A DNA stretch of 55,136 bases from Moraxella catarrhalis (GTDB lineage Bacteria; Pseudomonadota; Gammaproteobacteria; Pseudomonadales; Moraxellaceae). The notes under the pieces are model-generated. The model made no database searches and was not told the DNA's origin. It worked only from the letters and a program-made list of their open reading frames with translations. The stretch is taken from assembly GCF_001656295.1 (NCBI RefSeq), contig NZ_LXHE01000003.1, positions 1-55,136 of the forward strand, given 5' to 3'. A program made the translations under genes and the position numbers. Position 1 is the stretch's first letter, and each line of letters opens with the position of its first letter. Of this stretch, positions 19,066 to 28,289 are shown piece by piece.

Positions 19066-19839
19066 TTAGCGGTGCGATGCCATAAATTCGCGTACGCGCG
19101 CTGATTTTGGGTGGTCAAACACTTCTTCAGGCGTGCCAATTTCTTCAATGCGACCTTGATGTAAGAACACCACTTTGCTTGAGACTTCACGAGCAAAGCG
19201 CATCTCATGCGTGACGATGAGCATGGTACGACCTTCGGCAGCCAACTCACGCATCACCGACAGCACTTCATTGACCAACTCAGGATCCAGTGCAGAGGTT
19301 GGCTCATCAAAAAGCAACACTTGTGGATGCATCGCAAGCGAACGAGCGATCGCCACGCGCTGACGCTGACCGCCTGACAAGTTGTCAGGATAGGCATCCT
19401 TTTTATCCAAAAGCCCGACCTTAGTCAAAAGGCGCTCGGCGTCTTTGATGGCATCGGCTTTTGAGATGCCAAGCACTTGGGTGGGACCTTCGATGATATT
19501 TTGTAAAATGGTTTTGTGCGGCCACAAATTGAAGTTTTGGAACACAAAGCCGATTTTTGAGCGAAATTTTTCAAGCTGTTTATTATCGGCAGCGACCAAT
19601 TCGCCTTTGTGCGATTTAAGTTTTAGTTCTTCTTGACCGACGATGATTTTGCCAGACGTTGGCTTTTCAAGCAGATTGATGCAGCGCAGTAAAGTGGACT
19701 TGCCAGAGCCTGATGAACCCAAAATACTGATCACATCGCCATCGTGCGCAGTCAAAGACACACCTTTTAACACCTCAAGTGAGCCATAGCTTTTATGAAT
19801 GTCTTGTAAATCCAGGGCAATGGGGTGTGAATCGGTCAT
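19066..19839 (-). CDS. amino-acid ABC transporter ATPase (ArtP/HisP/GlnQ type)
   Basis: 257 residues. Walker [12 protein letters not shown] near residue 38, Q-loop [13 protein letters not shown], signature [14 protein letters not shown], Walker [15 protein letters not shown] and H-loop [11 protein letters not shown]. It powers uptake through the two permeases downstream. It is the first gene of the operon, divergent from proA across about 220 bp that must hold both promoters. AGGA precedes the ATG at 19839 on the minus strand. The family name is certain, the substrate subclass is not. Confidence 0.95.
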   Translation of the reverse strand: MTDSHPIALDLQDIHKSYGSLEVLKGVSLTAHDGDVISILGSSGSGKSTLLRCINLLEKPTSGKIIVGQEELKLKSHKGELVAADNKQLEKFRSKIGFVFQNFNLWPHKTILQNIIEGPTQVLGISKADAIKDAERLLTKVGLLDKKDAYPDNLSGGQRQRVAIARSLAMHPQVLLFDEPTSALDPELVNEVLSVMRELAAEGRTMLIVTHEMRFAREVSSKVVFLHQGRIEEIGTPEEVFDHPKSARVREFMASHR

Positions 19840-20063
19840 GAAAAATCCTAAAACAGGTGAAAATCAGCACAAAAGGCCAGCAAATATCTATACAATTTCA
19901 TCAAAACAAAATTTAGCACTATAATTTTACCCCAAAAAGCCATAAAGACAAAATATTTTTCGCAATTTTTTCTGTATTTATTGAGATTTGCAATCATTCG
20001 GGGTGGTATTTTGATAATTTTATGCTTACAATTGATGGTTGTCACTGTTATTGGGGAAAGATT

Positions 20064-21353
20064 ATGACTGCTCAATCGTTTGATGTTGCTGCTTATATGC
20101 AATCGGTCGGCACCAAAGCTAAGCAGGCTTCTGCTGTGTTGGCGGCGGCTGATACTAAAACAAAAAATCACGCACTGACCGCCATCAAATCAGTGCTACT
20201 CAATCAAAAAGATCACGTGCTGGCTGCGAATGCCATCGATGTCCAAAATGGAAAAAATAATGGGCTTGATGCTGCTTTATTGGATAGGCTGATCTTAAAC
20301 GATGTGCGTTTTGAGGGCATGATCGCTTCTTTGGATGATGTGATCACGCTGCCTGATCCAATTGGGGAGATCAGCGATTTGACCTATCGCCCATCGGGCA
20401 TTCAGCTGGGTAAGATGCGTGTACCGCTTGGTGTGATTGGCATGATTTATGAATCTCGTCCTAATGTCACGCTTGAGGCGGCAAGTCTTGCCATCAAATC
20501 AGGCAATGCCATCATCCTGCGCGGCGGCTCAGAGGCTTATCACTCAAATCAAGCGATCGCCTCGTGTATTCACGAAGGCTTGGCAAAGGTCAATCTGCCT
20601 ACTGACATTGTGCAGGTGCTCACCACCACAGACCGCGCGGCAGTCGATAGCCTGATTACCATGAAACAAACGGTCGATGTCATCATTCCGCGCGGCGGTA
20701 AAGGTCTGATTGAGCGGATCAGCCGCGGTGCGACAGTGCCTGTGATTAAGCACCTGGATGGTAATTGCCACACGTTCATTGATAAAGATGCTGACCTAAA
20801 AATGGCGATCGAGGTATCCGTGAACGCCAAGACATCTCGGTATGCGCCTTGTAATGTTATGGAGACGCTGCTGGTGCATGAAAAAATCGCCGATCAAGCG
20901 CTGCCTAAGATTTTGTCTGCCATGCATGCTGTCAATGATGCCATGGAATTTCGAGTGTGCGAGCGATCGTTTGCGCTGTTAAAAGATGCCCAGCTTAATT
21001 TGGTTCAAGCCACACAAGAAGATTGGTACACCGAATATCTTGCGCCGATTTTGGCGGTGAAAGTGGTTGATGATTTATCGGCGGCGATTGCTCACATCAA
21101 TCATTACGGTAGCCACCATACGGATGTGATCATCACCGAAAATTACCGCGCTGCCAATACATTTATCCGCCAAGTCGATTCCTCCAGTGTCATGGTCAAT
21201 GCCTCAAGCCGCTTTGCGGATGGCTTTGAGTACGGTTTGGGTGCAGAAATTGGCATTTCTACCGATAAAATCCATGCGCGTGGTCCAGTAGGCTTACACG
21301 GCTTGACGAGCGAAAAATGGGTGGTCTTTGGACATGGGGAAATACGCCCTTAA
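20064..21353 (+). CDS. proA: gamma-glutamyl phosphate reductase
   Basis: 429 residues. NADPH-dependent reduction of gamma-glutamyl phosphate to glutamate semialdehyde, second step of proline synthesis from glutamate. Signatures: [16 protein letters not shown] (near 105), [28 protein letters not shown], the catalytic Cys region [20 protein letters not shown], and [23 protein letters not shown] near the C-terminus. The ATG at 20064 with GGGGAAAG upstream is preferred; an in-frame ATG at 20022 would add 14 unlikely residues. Divergent from the ABC operon. proB is not in the window. Confidence 0.97.
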   Translation: MTAQSFDVAAYMQSVGTKAKQASAVLAAADTKTKNHALTAIKSVLLNQKDHVLAANAIDVQNGKNNGLDAALLDRLILNDVRFEGMIASLDDVITLPDPIGEISDLTYRPSGIQLGKMRVPLGVIGMIYESRPNVTLEAASLAIKSGNAIILRGGSEAYHSNQAIASCIHEGLAKVNLPTDIVQVLTTTDRAAVDSLITMKQTVDVIIPRGGKGLIERISRGATVPVIKHLDGNCHTFIDKDADLKMAIEVSVNAKTSRYAPCNVMETLLVHEKIADQALPKILSAMHAVNDAMEFRVCERSFALLKDAQLNLVQATQEDWYTEYLAPILAVKVVDDLSAAIAHINHYGSHHTDVIITENYRAANTFIRQVDSSSVMVNASSRFADGFEYGLGAEIGISTDKIHARGPVGLHGLTSEKWVVFGHGEIRP

Positions 21354-21390
21354 GATATTTGATATTCATTTTAATCAATAAGGAAATGAC

Positions 21391-21795
21391 ATGAGTAGTA
21401 TCAATGATAAAAACAGCACTTATCAAAATGGCGTGGCAGTGCGCAAGCAAGTGATGGGCGAGGCGCACGTTGAGCGTTCGATGGGACAGGTGACGCCTTT
21501 TAATGAGCCTTTACAAGATTGGATCAATGAGCACGCGTGGGGCTCGACTTGGCAACGCGGCGGCATTGATAAAAAAACACGTTCGTTGGTGACGATGGCG
21601 TTTTTGATTGCTCAAAAAAGCCCAACCGAGCTCAAAGGTCATATTCGCGGAGCGGTGAATAATGGCGCAAGCCTTGAAGAAATCCAAGAAGTGCTGCTAC
21701 ACAGCTTGCCTTATTGCGGCGCGCCTGCCACTCAAGAGGCTTATCGTGCGGCAAATGAAATCTTGACCGAGATGGGTCTGTTGCCTAAGCCCTAA
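21391..21795 (+). CDS. carboxymuconolactone decarboxylase family protein (PcaC-like)
   Basis: A 134-residue all-helical protein of the CMD/AhpD superfamily. The segment ELKGHIRGAVNNGASLEEIQEVLLHSLPYCG is the PcaC-type signature with the central His, rather than the CxxC of AhpD peroxidoreductases. PcaC decarboxylates gamma-carboxymuconolactone in protocatechuate breakdown, but no other pca gene lies nearby, so a role in another decarboxylation or in redox defence is equally open. Start ATG follows AAGGAAATGAC. It is 37 bp after proA and may be co-transcribed. Confidence 0.87.
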   Translation: MSSINDKNSTYQNGVAVRKQVMGEAHVERSMGQVTPFNEPLQDWINEHAWGSTWQRGGIDKKTRSLVTMAFLIAQKSPTELKGHIRGAVNNGASLEEIQEVLLHSLPYCGAPATQEAYRAANEILTEMGLLPKP

Positions 21796-21869
21796 ATGAT
21801 CGATGGGCTTGTCTACTCATATTAAAGATGGCTGAAGAGTAAGACTATTGTGTGTCGATCAGCCGCCTA

Positions 21870-21906
21870 AGCTTGTTAAATAAGGCGTGGCTTTATTTGA
21901 CAAGCT
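21870..21906 (+). other. long hairpin between the CMD gene and ftsK
   Basis: Fourteen-bp arms, AGCTTGTTAAATAA and TTATTTGACAAGCT, with one G-U pair and a 9-nt loop. No T tract follows on either side, so it is not a classic terminator. It may help end or stabilise the proA transcript. Confidence 0.55.
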
Positions 21907-21914
21907 GCAAATGT

Positions 21915-21943
21915 TTGGCTAATTGAATCAAATTCGCTATAAT
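21915..21943 (+). promoter_or_regulatory. promoter candidate for ftsK
   Basis: TTGGCT at 21915-21920 and a consensus TATAAT at 21938-21943 with a 17-bp spacer, 50 bp before the ftsK ATG. Confidence 0.65.
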
Positions 21944-21992
21944 AGACAGTTATGTCAAATATAAGACGCCCATCGCCTGCCGACGAGTCATC

Positions 21993-24575
21993 ATGAGTAA
22001 TCTATTTCAAAATCCGACCATTACCCGTCTCATGGGTAAACTGCCAACCATCAAGCAACTGATTTTTAGTATCTTTGGTATTGTATTGTTGGTATTTTTA
22101 TTTTTATCGCTGCTGTCTTATGATCCGACGGATTCGGCATGGTCGCATGTTGGCAGTCATTCGACCATTAATAATGTCGGTGGACCGCTCGGTGCGTGGG
22201 TGGCGGATATTTTGCATACCTTATTTGGTTTTGGTGCGTGGGTGGCTGTGCTTGTGCTGGCGTATGAGCTGGTGCGGCTGTGGTGGACGCATGTTAAGCT
22301 ATTTTGGGTCTTAAGATTATTTGCTTATGGGCTGTTGATATTGTTTGTCAGTGCATTGCTTGCTTATATCGGCGAAATTATGGATGCTTTACTTGCTACG
22401 CGGATGGGTGGGGCGATTGGATTTGAGCTTCAAAAAAGTCTTGCTGCCATCTTTGGTGAGACGGTGACAGCTCTACTTTTGGTTGGTATGATTGTCATCA
22501 TATCTTTGCTAAGCTTTGAGATTCGTTGGCGTCATCTGATGGGTCTGGCGTTTCAGTGGATTGGCGGCGATAAACATACCCCTATAGCAGAATCAGAGCC
22601 TAAGCCAAAGCATGCAGACGACGCCATGTTGGATGAAGAGATAAGCCCTGCAGCGCCAGCCGTGGTGAGCACGCCGCATAATCATGACGGTGCACTTGAG
22701 AGCTTTTTACGCCATTCTGGACTGCGTGATGAGCTGATCGCTGAGCGTGAGAATGAAGCTTATAAACAAGCTGCCGAGGCAGAAGTAGAAAACATTCACC
22801 AAGAAACGCAACAAGCAGCTACAACTGACCCGATAAAGTATCGTCATCATAAGTCAGATGACGAAAATCTTTTGGGTGAGTCAAATGGGTCGTCCGACCA
22901 GACAGTCATTAATAACAATCCATCAACCGTAGAGCGATTTAAAACAATTCAAAAAGTTAGCCCTAACTTTGATGAAAATCAGGCGACTGAAGTTAAAATA
23001 GCTAAGGACACTAAGCCTACCCAAGAGCAGACACCCAAACCAAAACAATCCCCAGCGCCTGTACAGTCTCGTGCGATGGATACATTAAGCTATCGTTTGA
23101 GCTTGACGCCGATTCCTGAGCTGGATTTATTGGATAAGCCCAATTTATCCAACAAGCCCAAGGTTAGTGAGGATGAACTTCAGCAAGCCTCAGAGCTTTT
23201 GGAGATCAAGCTTCAAGAATTTAATATCCAAGCCCAAGTGATTTCGGCGATGGTGGGTCCTGTGGTGATACGCTTTGAGGTTGAGCTTGCGCCAGGGGTC
23301 AAGGCAAGCCGAGTCACGCGCGTATCTCAAGATTTGGCACGCTCGATGTCCAAAGCATCTTTGCGTGTGGTTGAGGTGATTCCAGGCAAGCCCTATATTG
23401 GTATCGAGGTACCCAACCAAAAGCGTGAGATGGTGCATCTGATTGAGCTATTGGACACAGAAGATTATAAAAGCCCAAATAACCAAATCGCCATCGCTGT
23501 CGGTAAAGACATTAGCGGTAAGCCTGTGATTGCTGATTTGGCAAAAGCGCCTCACATGCTTGTGGCAGGCACGACAGGATCGGGTAAATCGGTGTTGGTG
23601 AACTCATTTTTATTGTCAATGCTGCTAAAATATACGCCCGATGAGCTGAAGCTTGTACTTATTGACCCAAAACAGCTTGAGCTTGCCAACTATGGCGACA
23701 TTCCGCATCTATTGACCCCTGTCATCACCGACATGAAAGATGCCGTGGCGGCCCTGACGTGGTGCGTCAATGAAATGGAGCGGCGCTATCAGCTGATGAG
23801 TAAGCTGAGAGTCCGTAAAATCAGCGAGTTTAATAAAAAAGTAGAAGCCGCCGAAGCTGAGGGCGAGCCAATTTATGATCCTTTATGGAATATCAATCAC
23901 AGTGTTAGCCAAGATAAGCCGCCTAAGCTCAAGCCACTGCCAACGATTGTGATTGTGGCGGATGAATTTGCTGATATGATCATGCAGCTTGGCAAAACTG
24001 CCGAAGAGCCGATTGTGCGTCTGGCTCAAAAAGCACGTGCCGCTGGCATTCATCTGCTGCTTGCCACACAGCGCCCAACAGTAAATGTGGTGACAGGCTT
24101 GATCAAGGCGAATATTCCGTCTCGTGTTGCGCTGCGCGTCAGCTCCAAAGTCGATAGCCGCACCATCATCGAAGAAGGCGGCGCCGAAGATATGCTGGGT
24201 CATGGCGATATGATGTTCATTGGACCGGGTAAAAATCATCCTGAGCGTGTGCATGGCGCTTATGTGGATGATGATGAGGTCAATCGAGTCTGTGATGCTT
24301 GGCGTGAGCGTGGTAAGCCTGACTATATTGATCTATCTGATAGCTATTCGTTTGAGGGCGAAGGCAGTGGCGATATGGGCGGCGGCATTGATGGCGATGA
24401 GCTGTATGAAGCGGCAGCAGCTTTTGTGGTGGAGACCAGAAAGCCATCCATCTCGTCAGTGCAGCGCAAGTTTAGCATCGGATACAATCGCGCAGCGCGT
24501 CTGCTTGACCAGATGGAAGAGCGTGGATTGGTCTCATCGATGGATAACAGTGGCAAGCGCCAGCTGCTTTTGTAG
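21993..24575 (+). CDS. ftsK: DNA translocase FtsK
   Basis: 860 residues. Four N-terminal TM segments within residues 20-185 place it at the division septum. An acidic, Gln/Glu/Pro-rich linker of about 200 residues follows, then the RecA-like motor: Walker A GTTGSGKSVLVNSF near 527, ILIDPKQLELANY (Walker B-like), VADEFADMI, and ATQRPTVNVVTGLIKANIP. The gamma winged-helix domain that reads KOPS sites closes the protein (RKPSISSVQRKFSIGYNRAARLLDQME). It pumps chromosome termini and activates XerCD recombination. Shorter than E. coli FtsK (1329) because of the short linker. Stop overlaps the ribosome site of the next gene. Confidence 0.97.
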   Translation: MSNLFQNPTITRLMGKLPTIKQLIFSIFGIVLLVFLFLSLLSYDPTDSAWSHVGSHSTINNVGGPLGAWVADILHTLFGFGAWVAVLVLAYELVRLWWTHVKLFWVLRLFAYGLLILFVSALLAYIGEIMDALLATRMGGAIGFELQKSLAAIFGETVTALLLVGMIVIISLLSFEIRWRHLMGLAFQWIGGDKHTPIAESEPKPKHADDAMLDEEISPAAPAVVSTPHNHDGALESFLRHSGLRDELIAERENEAYKQAAEAEVENIHQETQQAATTDPIKYRHHKSDDENLLGESNGSSDQTVINNNPSTVERFKTIQKVSPNFDENQATEVKIAKDTKPTQEQTPKPKQSPAPVQSRAMDTLSYRLSLTPIPELDLLDKPNLSNKPKVSEDELQQASELLEIKLQEFNIQAQVISAMVGPVVIRFEVELAPGVKASRVTRVSQDLARSMSKASLRVVEVIPGKPYIGIEVPNQKREMVHLIELLDTEDYKSPNNQIAIAVGKDISGKPVIADLAKAPHMLVAGTTGSGKSVLVNSFLLSMLLKYTPDELKLVLIDPKQLELANYGDIPHLLTPVITDMKDAVAALTWCVNEMERRYQLMSKLRVRKISEFNKKVEAAEAEGEPIYDPLWNINHSVSQDKPPKLKPLPTIVIVADEFADMIMQLGKTAEEPIVRLAQKARAAGIHLLLATQRPTVNVVTGLIKANIPSRVALRVSSKVDSRTIIEEGGAEDMLGHGDMMFIGPGKNHPERVHGAYVDDDEVNRVCDAWRERGKPDYIDLSDSYSFEGEGSGDMGGGIDGDELYEAAAAFVVETRKPSISSVQRKFSIGYNRAARLLDQMEERGLVSSMDNSGKRQLLL

Positions 24576-24584
24576 GATGGTGTG

Positions 24585-25181
24585 ATGTCATTATCAAGCG
24601 GAAGTATCGCTGTTATTGTTGTGCTTGTCGTTGCTGGTTTTTTGGTAGGCAATTTTATGGCGGCGCGACCCAATGCTAATGAAGTGCGAGTGGCTGATTT
24701 TCGGCTGATGGCACGCAGTTTTGGCATTTTTCCTAAGCTCATTGCTTGCCCAGCTTGGCTTAAAGGTCGGTATGATGCGCTCAAGCCCGCCAAAAAAGAT
24801 GTGTATGCTAGAGCTGGCAACACGCCTTTGATTGCCCAGTACACTGTCATCATAGAAGATCTTAGGCTGCCAATGGCTCAATATCATGTCATGGCAGATC
24901 GTTGGCAGCTGATAACTCAGCAGTTTTATACACCAAAGATGCTAACGCAGGTGCGCCGCCTTGATGAGCAGCCCATGCATCTGCCCGATCACATCAAGAC
25001 CCAAGTTTTGGGATTGTCGGTCAAGGCAAATCACATCTCACTGTATTGGCTAGATGATAAATATCAGCACAGCCACAAAGCCTATAAGCTCGATAAAGCA
25101 AAAGCCCAAGCCGACCTAAATGACATCAAAACCCAGCTGACAGCTTGGGCAAAATTAATTGATGGCGATATGGCATCTTGA
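24585..25181 (+). CDS. unknown membrane-anchored protein downstream of ftsK
   Basis: 198 residues, not recognised. An N-terminal TM segment (GSIAVIVVLVVAGFLVGNFM, about residues 6-25) is followed by a basic cytoplasmic or periplasmic domain. Next come a mixed alpha/beta region with IAQYTVIIEDLRLPMAQYHVMADRWQ and a C-terminal amphipathic helix (KAKAQADLNDIKTQLTAWAKL). No cysteines beyond one at about residue 49 and no enzyme motif. The ATG at 24585 lies 7 bases after AGGA, which overlaps the ftsK stop codon, so the two genes are probably translationally coupled. A house-keeping envelope role is an inference from position only. Confidence 0.8.
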   Translation: MSLSSGSIAVIVVLVVAGFLVGNFMAARPNANEVRVADFRLMARSFGIFPKLIACPAWLKGRYDALKPAKKDVYARAGNTPLIAQYTVIIEDLRLPMAQYHVMADRWQLITQQFYTPKMLTQVRRLDEQPMHLPDHIKTQVLGLSVKANHISLYWLDDKYQHSHKAYKLDKAKAQADLNDIKTQLTAWAKLIDGDMAS

Positions 25182-25232
25182 TAATCGCGATCGGTCATTT
25201 GATAAAACTTTGAGCAAATTTTTATAAAATGA

Positions 25233-25261
25233 TTGACAAAACCACATTTGCACCCTATAAA
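25233..25261 (+). promoter_or_regulatory. strong sigma-70-type promoter for topA
   Basis: Consensus TTGACA at 25233-25238 and TATAAA at 25256-25261 with a 17-bp spacer. A second possible promoter, TTGATA (25199-25204) / TATAAA (25223-25228), lies just upstream. Tandem promoters would suit topA, which responds to supercoiling. Confidence 0.75.
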
Positions 25262-25340
25262 TGCAAATTGATACAGAATCATCCAAAGGAATGTAGGGTG
25301 ATTTTTCAGACATTTATCACATTTAAATAAAGGCATAATC

Positions 25341-27968
25341 ATGGCAACTTCTAAAAAAATGACCACCAAAGCTGAGGCGGCATCGACCAAAGCCAATGCT
25401 AAGGGCAAATCCTTAGTGATTGTGGAGTCGCCTGCAAAAGCCAAAACCATTAATAAATATTTGGGTAAAGATTATGTGGTGCGCTCAAGTATCGGTCATG
25501 TGCGCGATCTGCCTGTCAGTGGCAGCACATCCAAAGCCAACAAGACCGAGGATGCGGGACTGTCTCGTGAAGAAAAAGCCCAAAAGGCGCTCGTTCGCCG
25601 CATGGGCGTTGATCCTGAGCATGATTGGGCGGCTGTCTATGAAGTGCTGCCCAATAAAACCAAAGTCATCCGCGAACTCAAAGCGCTTGCCAAAGACGCT
25701 GATAAAATTTATCTAGCCACTGACTTAGATAGAGAAGGTGAGGCGATCGCGTGGCATTTAAAAGAAGTCATCGGTGGCAGTGATGATAAATACAGCCGCG
25801 TGGTATTTAACGAAATTACCAAGTCAGCCATCCAAACCGCCTTTGAGCATCCTGATCAACTAAATATCGATCGTGTCAATGCGCAGCAGGCGCGCCGCTT
25901 TTTGGATCGTGTGGTGGGCTTTATGGTGTCGCCGCTACTGTGGGCGAAGATCGCGCGCGGATTATCAGCAGGGCGCGTACAAAGCGTGGCGACGCGCTTA
26001 GTGGTGGAGCGCGAGCGTGAGATCCGCGCCTTTGTGCCCGTTGAATATTGGAAAATTCATACCAATAACACCGCAGCAGGCGAGACGCTGAACCTTGAAG
26101 CGGTTAAGCACGGCGGTAAAACGCTCAAGCTTGGCAATAAAGATCAAGCTAACGAAGTGGTCTTGGCTTTAGGCTCATCAGACTTTATTGTGTCAGCGAT
26201 CGAAGAAAAGCCCACTCAGTCGCGGGCATCCGCGCCATTCATCACCTCAACGCTTCAGCAAGCTGCCAGTACGCGTCTTGGTTTTAGTGTCAAAAAGACC
26301 ATGATCTTGGCGCAGCGTCTATACGAAGCAGGGCATATTACCTATATGCGTACTGACTCGACCTTTTTGAGTCAAGATGCCCTGAACTCTGTGCGTGATT
26401 ATATCACTGAGAATTTTGGTGACGCTTATTTGCCCCAAAAGCCCAATTTTTATGGTAATAAACAAAACGCCCAAGAAGCACACGAAGCGATTCGCCCCTC
26501 AAATGTTTCGGTAAAATCCTCGCAACTGACTGGCATGGAGCGTGATGCTCAGCGACTGTATGAACTGATTTGGCGACAGTTTGTGGCGTGTCAGATGACG
26601 CCCGCTCGCTATCAGTCGGTGAATCTGATCGTAACTGCCGGTGATGTGGAATTAAAAGCCAAAGGGCGGACTTTGGTGTTTGATGGTTATACACGCGTGC
26701 AGCCACCTGCCAAGACTGACGATGTCTTATTGCCTGCTGTCAAAGTGGGTGAAAAGCTGCCACTGATTGAGATTTTGCCGACGCAGCATTTTACCAGTCC
26801 GCCTGCTCGCTACAGCGAAGCAAGCTTGGTCAAGGAGCTTGAAAGCCGTGGCATTGGCAGACCGTCCACCTATGCGTCGATCATCTCAACCATCCAAGAG
26901 CGCGGCTATGTGCGACTTGAAAATAAACGCCTATATGCCGAAAAAATGGGCGACATTGTCACAGAAAGGCTGGTGGAGAGCTTTCCTGATCTGATGGATT
27001 ATGCGTTCACTGCAGGGCTAGAAGATAAGCTTGATGAAGTGGCGGTCGGTGATGAAGATTGGAAAGCGGTATTGGATCAATTTTATCATGACTTTAAGCA
27101 AAAGCTTGATAGCGCCAAAGCTTCTGATGGGATGCGCCCAAATGATCCGACCAATGTGCCTGATATTCATTGTGATTTGTGCAGCCGTCCTATGCAGGTG
27201 CGCACTGGCTCAACGGGAGTATTTTTGGGCTGTACTGGCTATAATCTACCGCCCAAAGAGCGCTGTAAGGGTACCAAAAATCTGATGCCTGTATCGGCAT
27301 TTGAGTTTGATGCCGATGATGATTCGGCGGAAGTTAATGCGCTTATGGAGAAAAAACGCTGCCCAAAATGCAATACCGCGATGGATGGCTATATCGTCGA
27401 TGGCGGACTTAAGCTACATATCTGTGGTAATAATCCTGATTGCGATGGCTATGTGCTTGAAAAAGGCGTGTTTGAAGTAGGCGGTGCCACCAGTGATGCA
27501 CCGACCATTGATTGTGATAAATGTGACGGTCAAATGGAGCTGAAAACGGGGCGATTTGGGGCATATTTTGCATGCAGAAAGTGTGATAATACCCGTAAAG
27601 TGCTCAAAAATGGTCAAGCTGCGCCGCCGCGTATGACACCGATTGATATGCCTAATCTGCGCTCACAAAAATTTGATGATCATTATGTGCTACGCGAAGG
27701 GGCGGCGGGGCTGTTTTTGGCAGCATCCAAATTCCCCAAAGTGCGCGAAACTCGTCCGCCTAAGCTTAGCGAGCTGCGCGAGATCAAAGATCAGCTTGAG
27801 CCTAAATTCCACTATTTGTTCGATGCGCCAGATGCAGATGAAGCAGGTAATCCGACGATCTTACGATGGAGCCGCAAAAATTCAGAGCAATATATCGGCT
27901 CAGAAAAAGACGGCAAGGTGACACGCTTTGCGCTCGTTTGGCGTCAAGGTGCTTGGGTGGAAGAATGA
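25341..27968 (+). CDS. topA: DNA topoisomerase I
   Basis: 875 residues. TOPRIM domain: [20 protein letters not shown] (near 24) and [13 protein letters not shown]. Active-site Tyr in [11 protein letters not shown]. The C-terminus has three zinc-ribbon motifs: CDLCSRP...CKG, CPKCNTA...CDG, and CDKCDGQ...CRKC. Further DNA-binding repeats follow. It relaxes negative supercoils in an ATP-independent way and counteracts gyrase. An extra Lys/Ala/Thr-rich N-terminal tail of about 22 residues precedes the TOPRIM fold. It is monocistronic, with its own promoter. Confidence 0.98.
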   Translation: MATSKKMTTKAEAASTKANAKGKSLVIVESPAKAKTINKYLGKDYVVRSSIGHVRDLPVSGSTSKANKTEDAGLSREEKAQKALVRRMGVDPEHDWAAVYEVLPNKTKVIRELKALAKDADKIYLATDLDREGEAIAWHLKEVIGGSDDKYSRVVFNEITKSAIQTAFEHPDQLNIDRVNAQQARRFLDRVVGFMVSPLLWAKIARGLSAGRVQSVATRLVVEREREIRAFVPVEYWKIHTNNTAAGETLNLEAVKHGGKTLKLGNKDQANEVVLALGSSDFIVSAIEEKPTQSRASAPFITSTLQQAASTRLGFSVKKTMILAQRLYEAGHITYMRTDSTFLSQDALNSVRDYITENFGDAYLPQKPNFYGNKQNAQEAHEAIRPSNVSVKSSQLTGMERDAQRLYELIWRQFVACQMTPARYQSVNLIVTAGDVELKAKGRTLVFDGYTRVQPPAKTDDVLLPAVKVGEKLPLIEILPTQHFTSPPARYSEASLVKELESRGIGRPSTYASIISTIQERGYVRLENKRLYAEKMGDIVTERLVESFPDLMDYAFTAGLEDKLDEVAVGDEDWKAVLDQFYHDFKQKLDSAKASDGMRPNDPTNVPDIHCDLCSRPMQVRTGSTGVFLGCTGYNLPPKERCKGTKNLMPVSAFEFDADDDSAEVNALMEKKRCPKCNTAMDGYIVDGGLKLHICGNNPDCDGYVLEKGVFEVGGATSDAPTIDCDKCDGQMELKTGRFGAYFACRKCDNTRKVLKNGQAAPPRMTPIDMPNLRSQKFDDHYVLREGAAGLFLAASKFPKVRETRPPKLSELREIKDQLEPKFHYLFDAPDADEAGNPTILRWSRKNSEQYIGSEKDGKVTRFALVWRQGAWVEE

Positions 27969-28021
27969 CCTTAAATAAAAGTTGTAGGAAATATCGCACA
28001 AATATTGACGATTTTGGCGTA

Positions 28022-28050
28022 TTTTCATCATCACGGTTTTATTGCATAAT
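28022..28050 (+). promoter_or_regulatory. candidate promoter of a small transcript after topA
   Basis: TTTTCA (28022-28027) and CATAAT (28045-28050) with a 17-bp spacer, 54 bp after the topA stop and just before AAAGGAAAA and an ATG. Moderate match; it gains weight from the small-gene-like layout behind it. Confidence 0.4.
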
Positions 28051-28075
28051 ACACCCATAGCAAAGGAAAACCCTG

Positions 28076-28174
28076 ATGGAGCAGGGCAAGGATGAAGTGC
28101 TATTCATGGAAGGTTGGTAAGGATACGGATTTTACGGTGGTAAAATCATAGAAAATGGCAAGCTGTATCGGTGA
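28076..28174 (+). other. possible small gene or sRNA between topA and polA
   Basis: A compact unit: promoter-like pair at 28022-28050, AAAGGAAAA at 28063-28071, ATG at 28076, and an intrinsic-terminator-like hairpin at 28159-28186. The frame from 28076 encodes MEQGKDEVLFMEGW and meets TAA at 28118. The same frame continues as GYGFYGGKIIENGKLYR to TGA at 28172, which looks protein-like. A second frame, 28092-28151, encodes MKCYSWKVGKDTDFTVVKS. I cannot tell whether this is a small protein, a broken one, or an sRNA of about 130 nt. Nothing here is recognised. Confidence 0.3.
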
Positions 28175-28196
28175 CGGTACAGCTTGTTGTTTTTGT
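28159..28196 (+). terminator. terminator of topA or of the small transcript
   Basis: Stem CAAGCTGTA (28159-28167) / TACAGCTTG (28178-28186), then TTGTTTTTGTG. Rho-independent terminator geometry on the plus strand. Confidence 0.75.
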
Positions 28197-28235
28197 GTTG
28201 ATTACAATTAAACCCTGCCTTGGCTCATATTAAAA

Positions 28236-28267
28236 TTAAAAAAATGTGCGACTGATTGAGCCGCACA
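28236..28267 (-). terminator. polA terminator
   Basis: On the minus strand TGTGCG ... CGCACA forms a short GC stem followed directly by seven T residues, 23 bp after the polA stop. Confidence 0.75.
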
Positions 28268-28289
28268 GTATGTCTTTTAACCAATCGCT

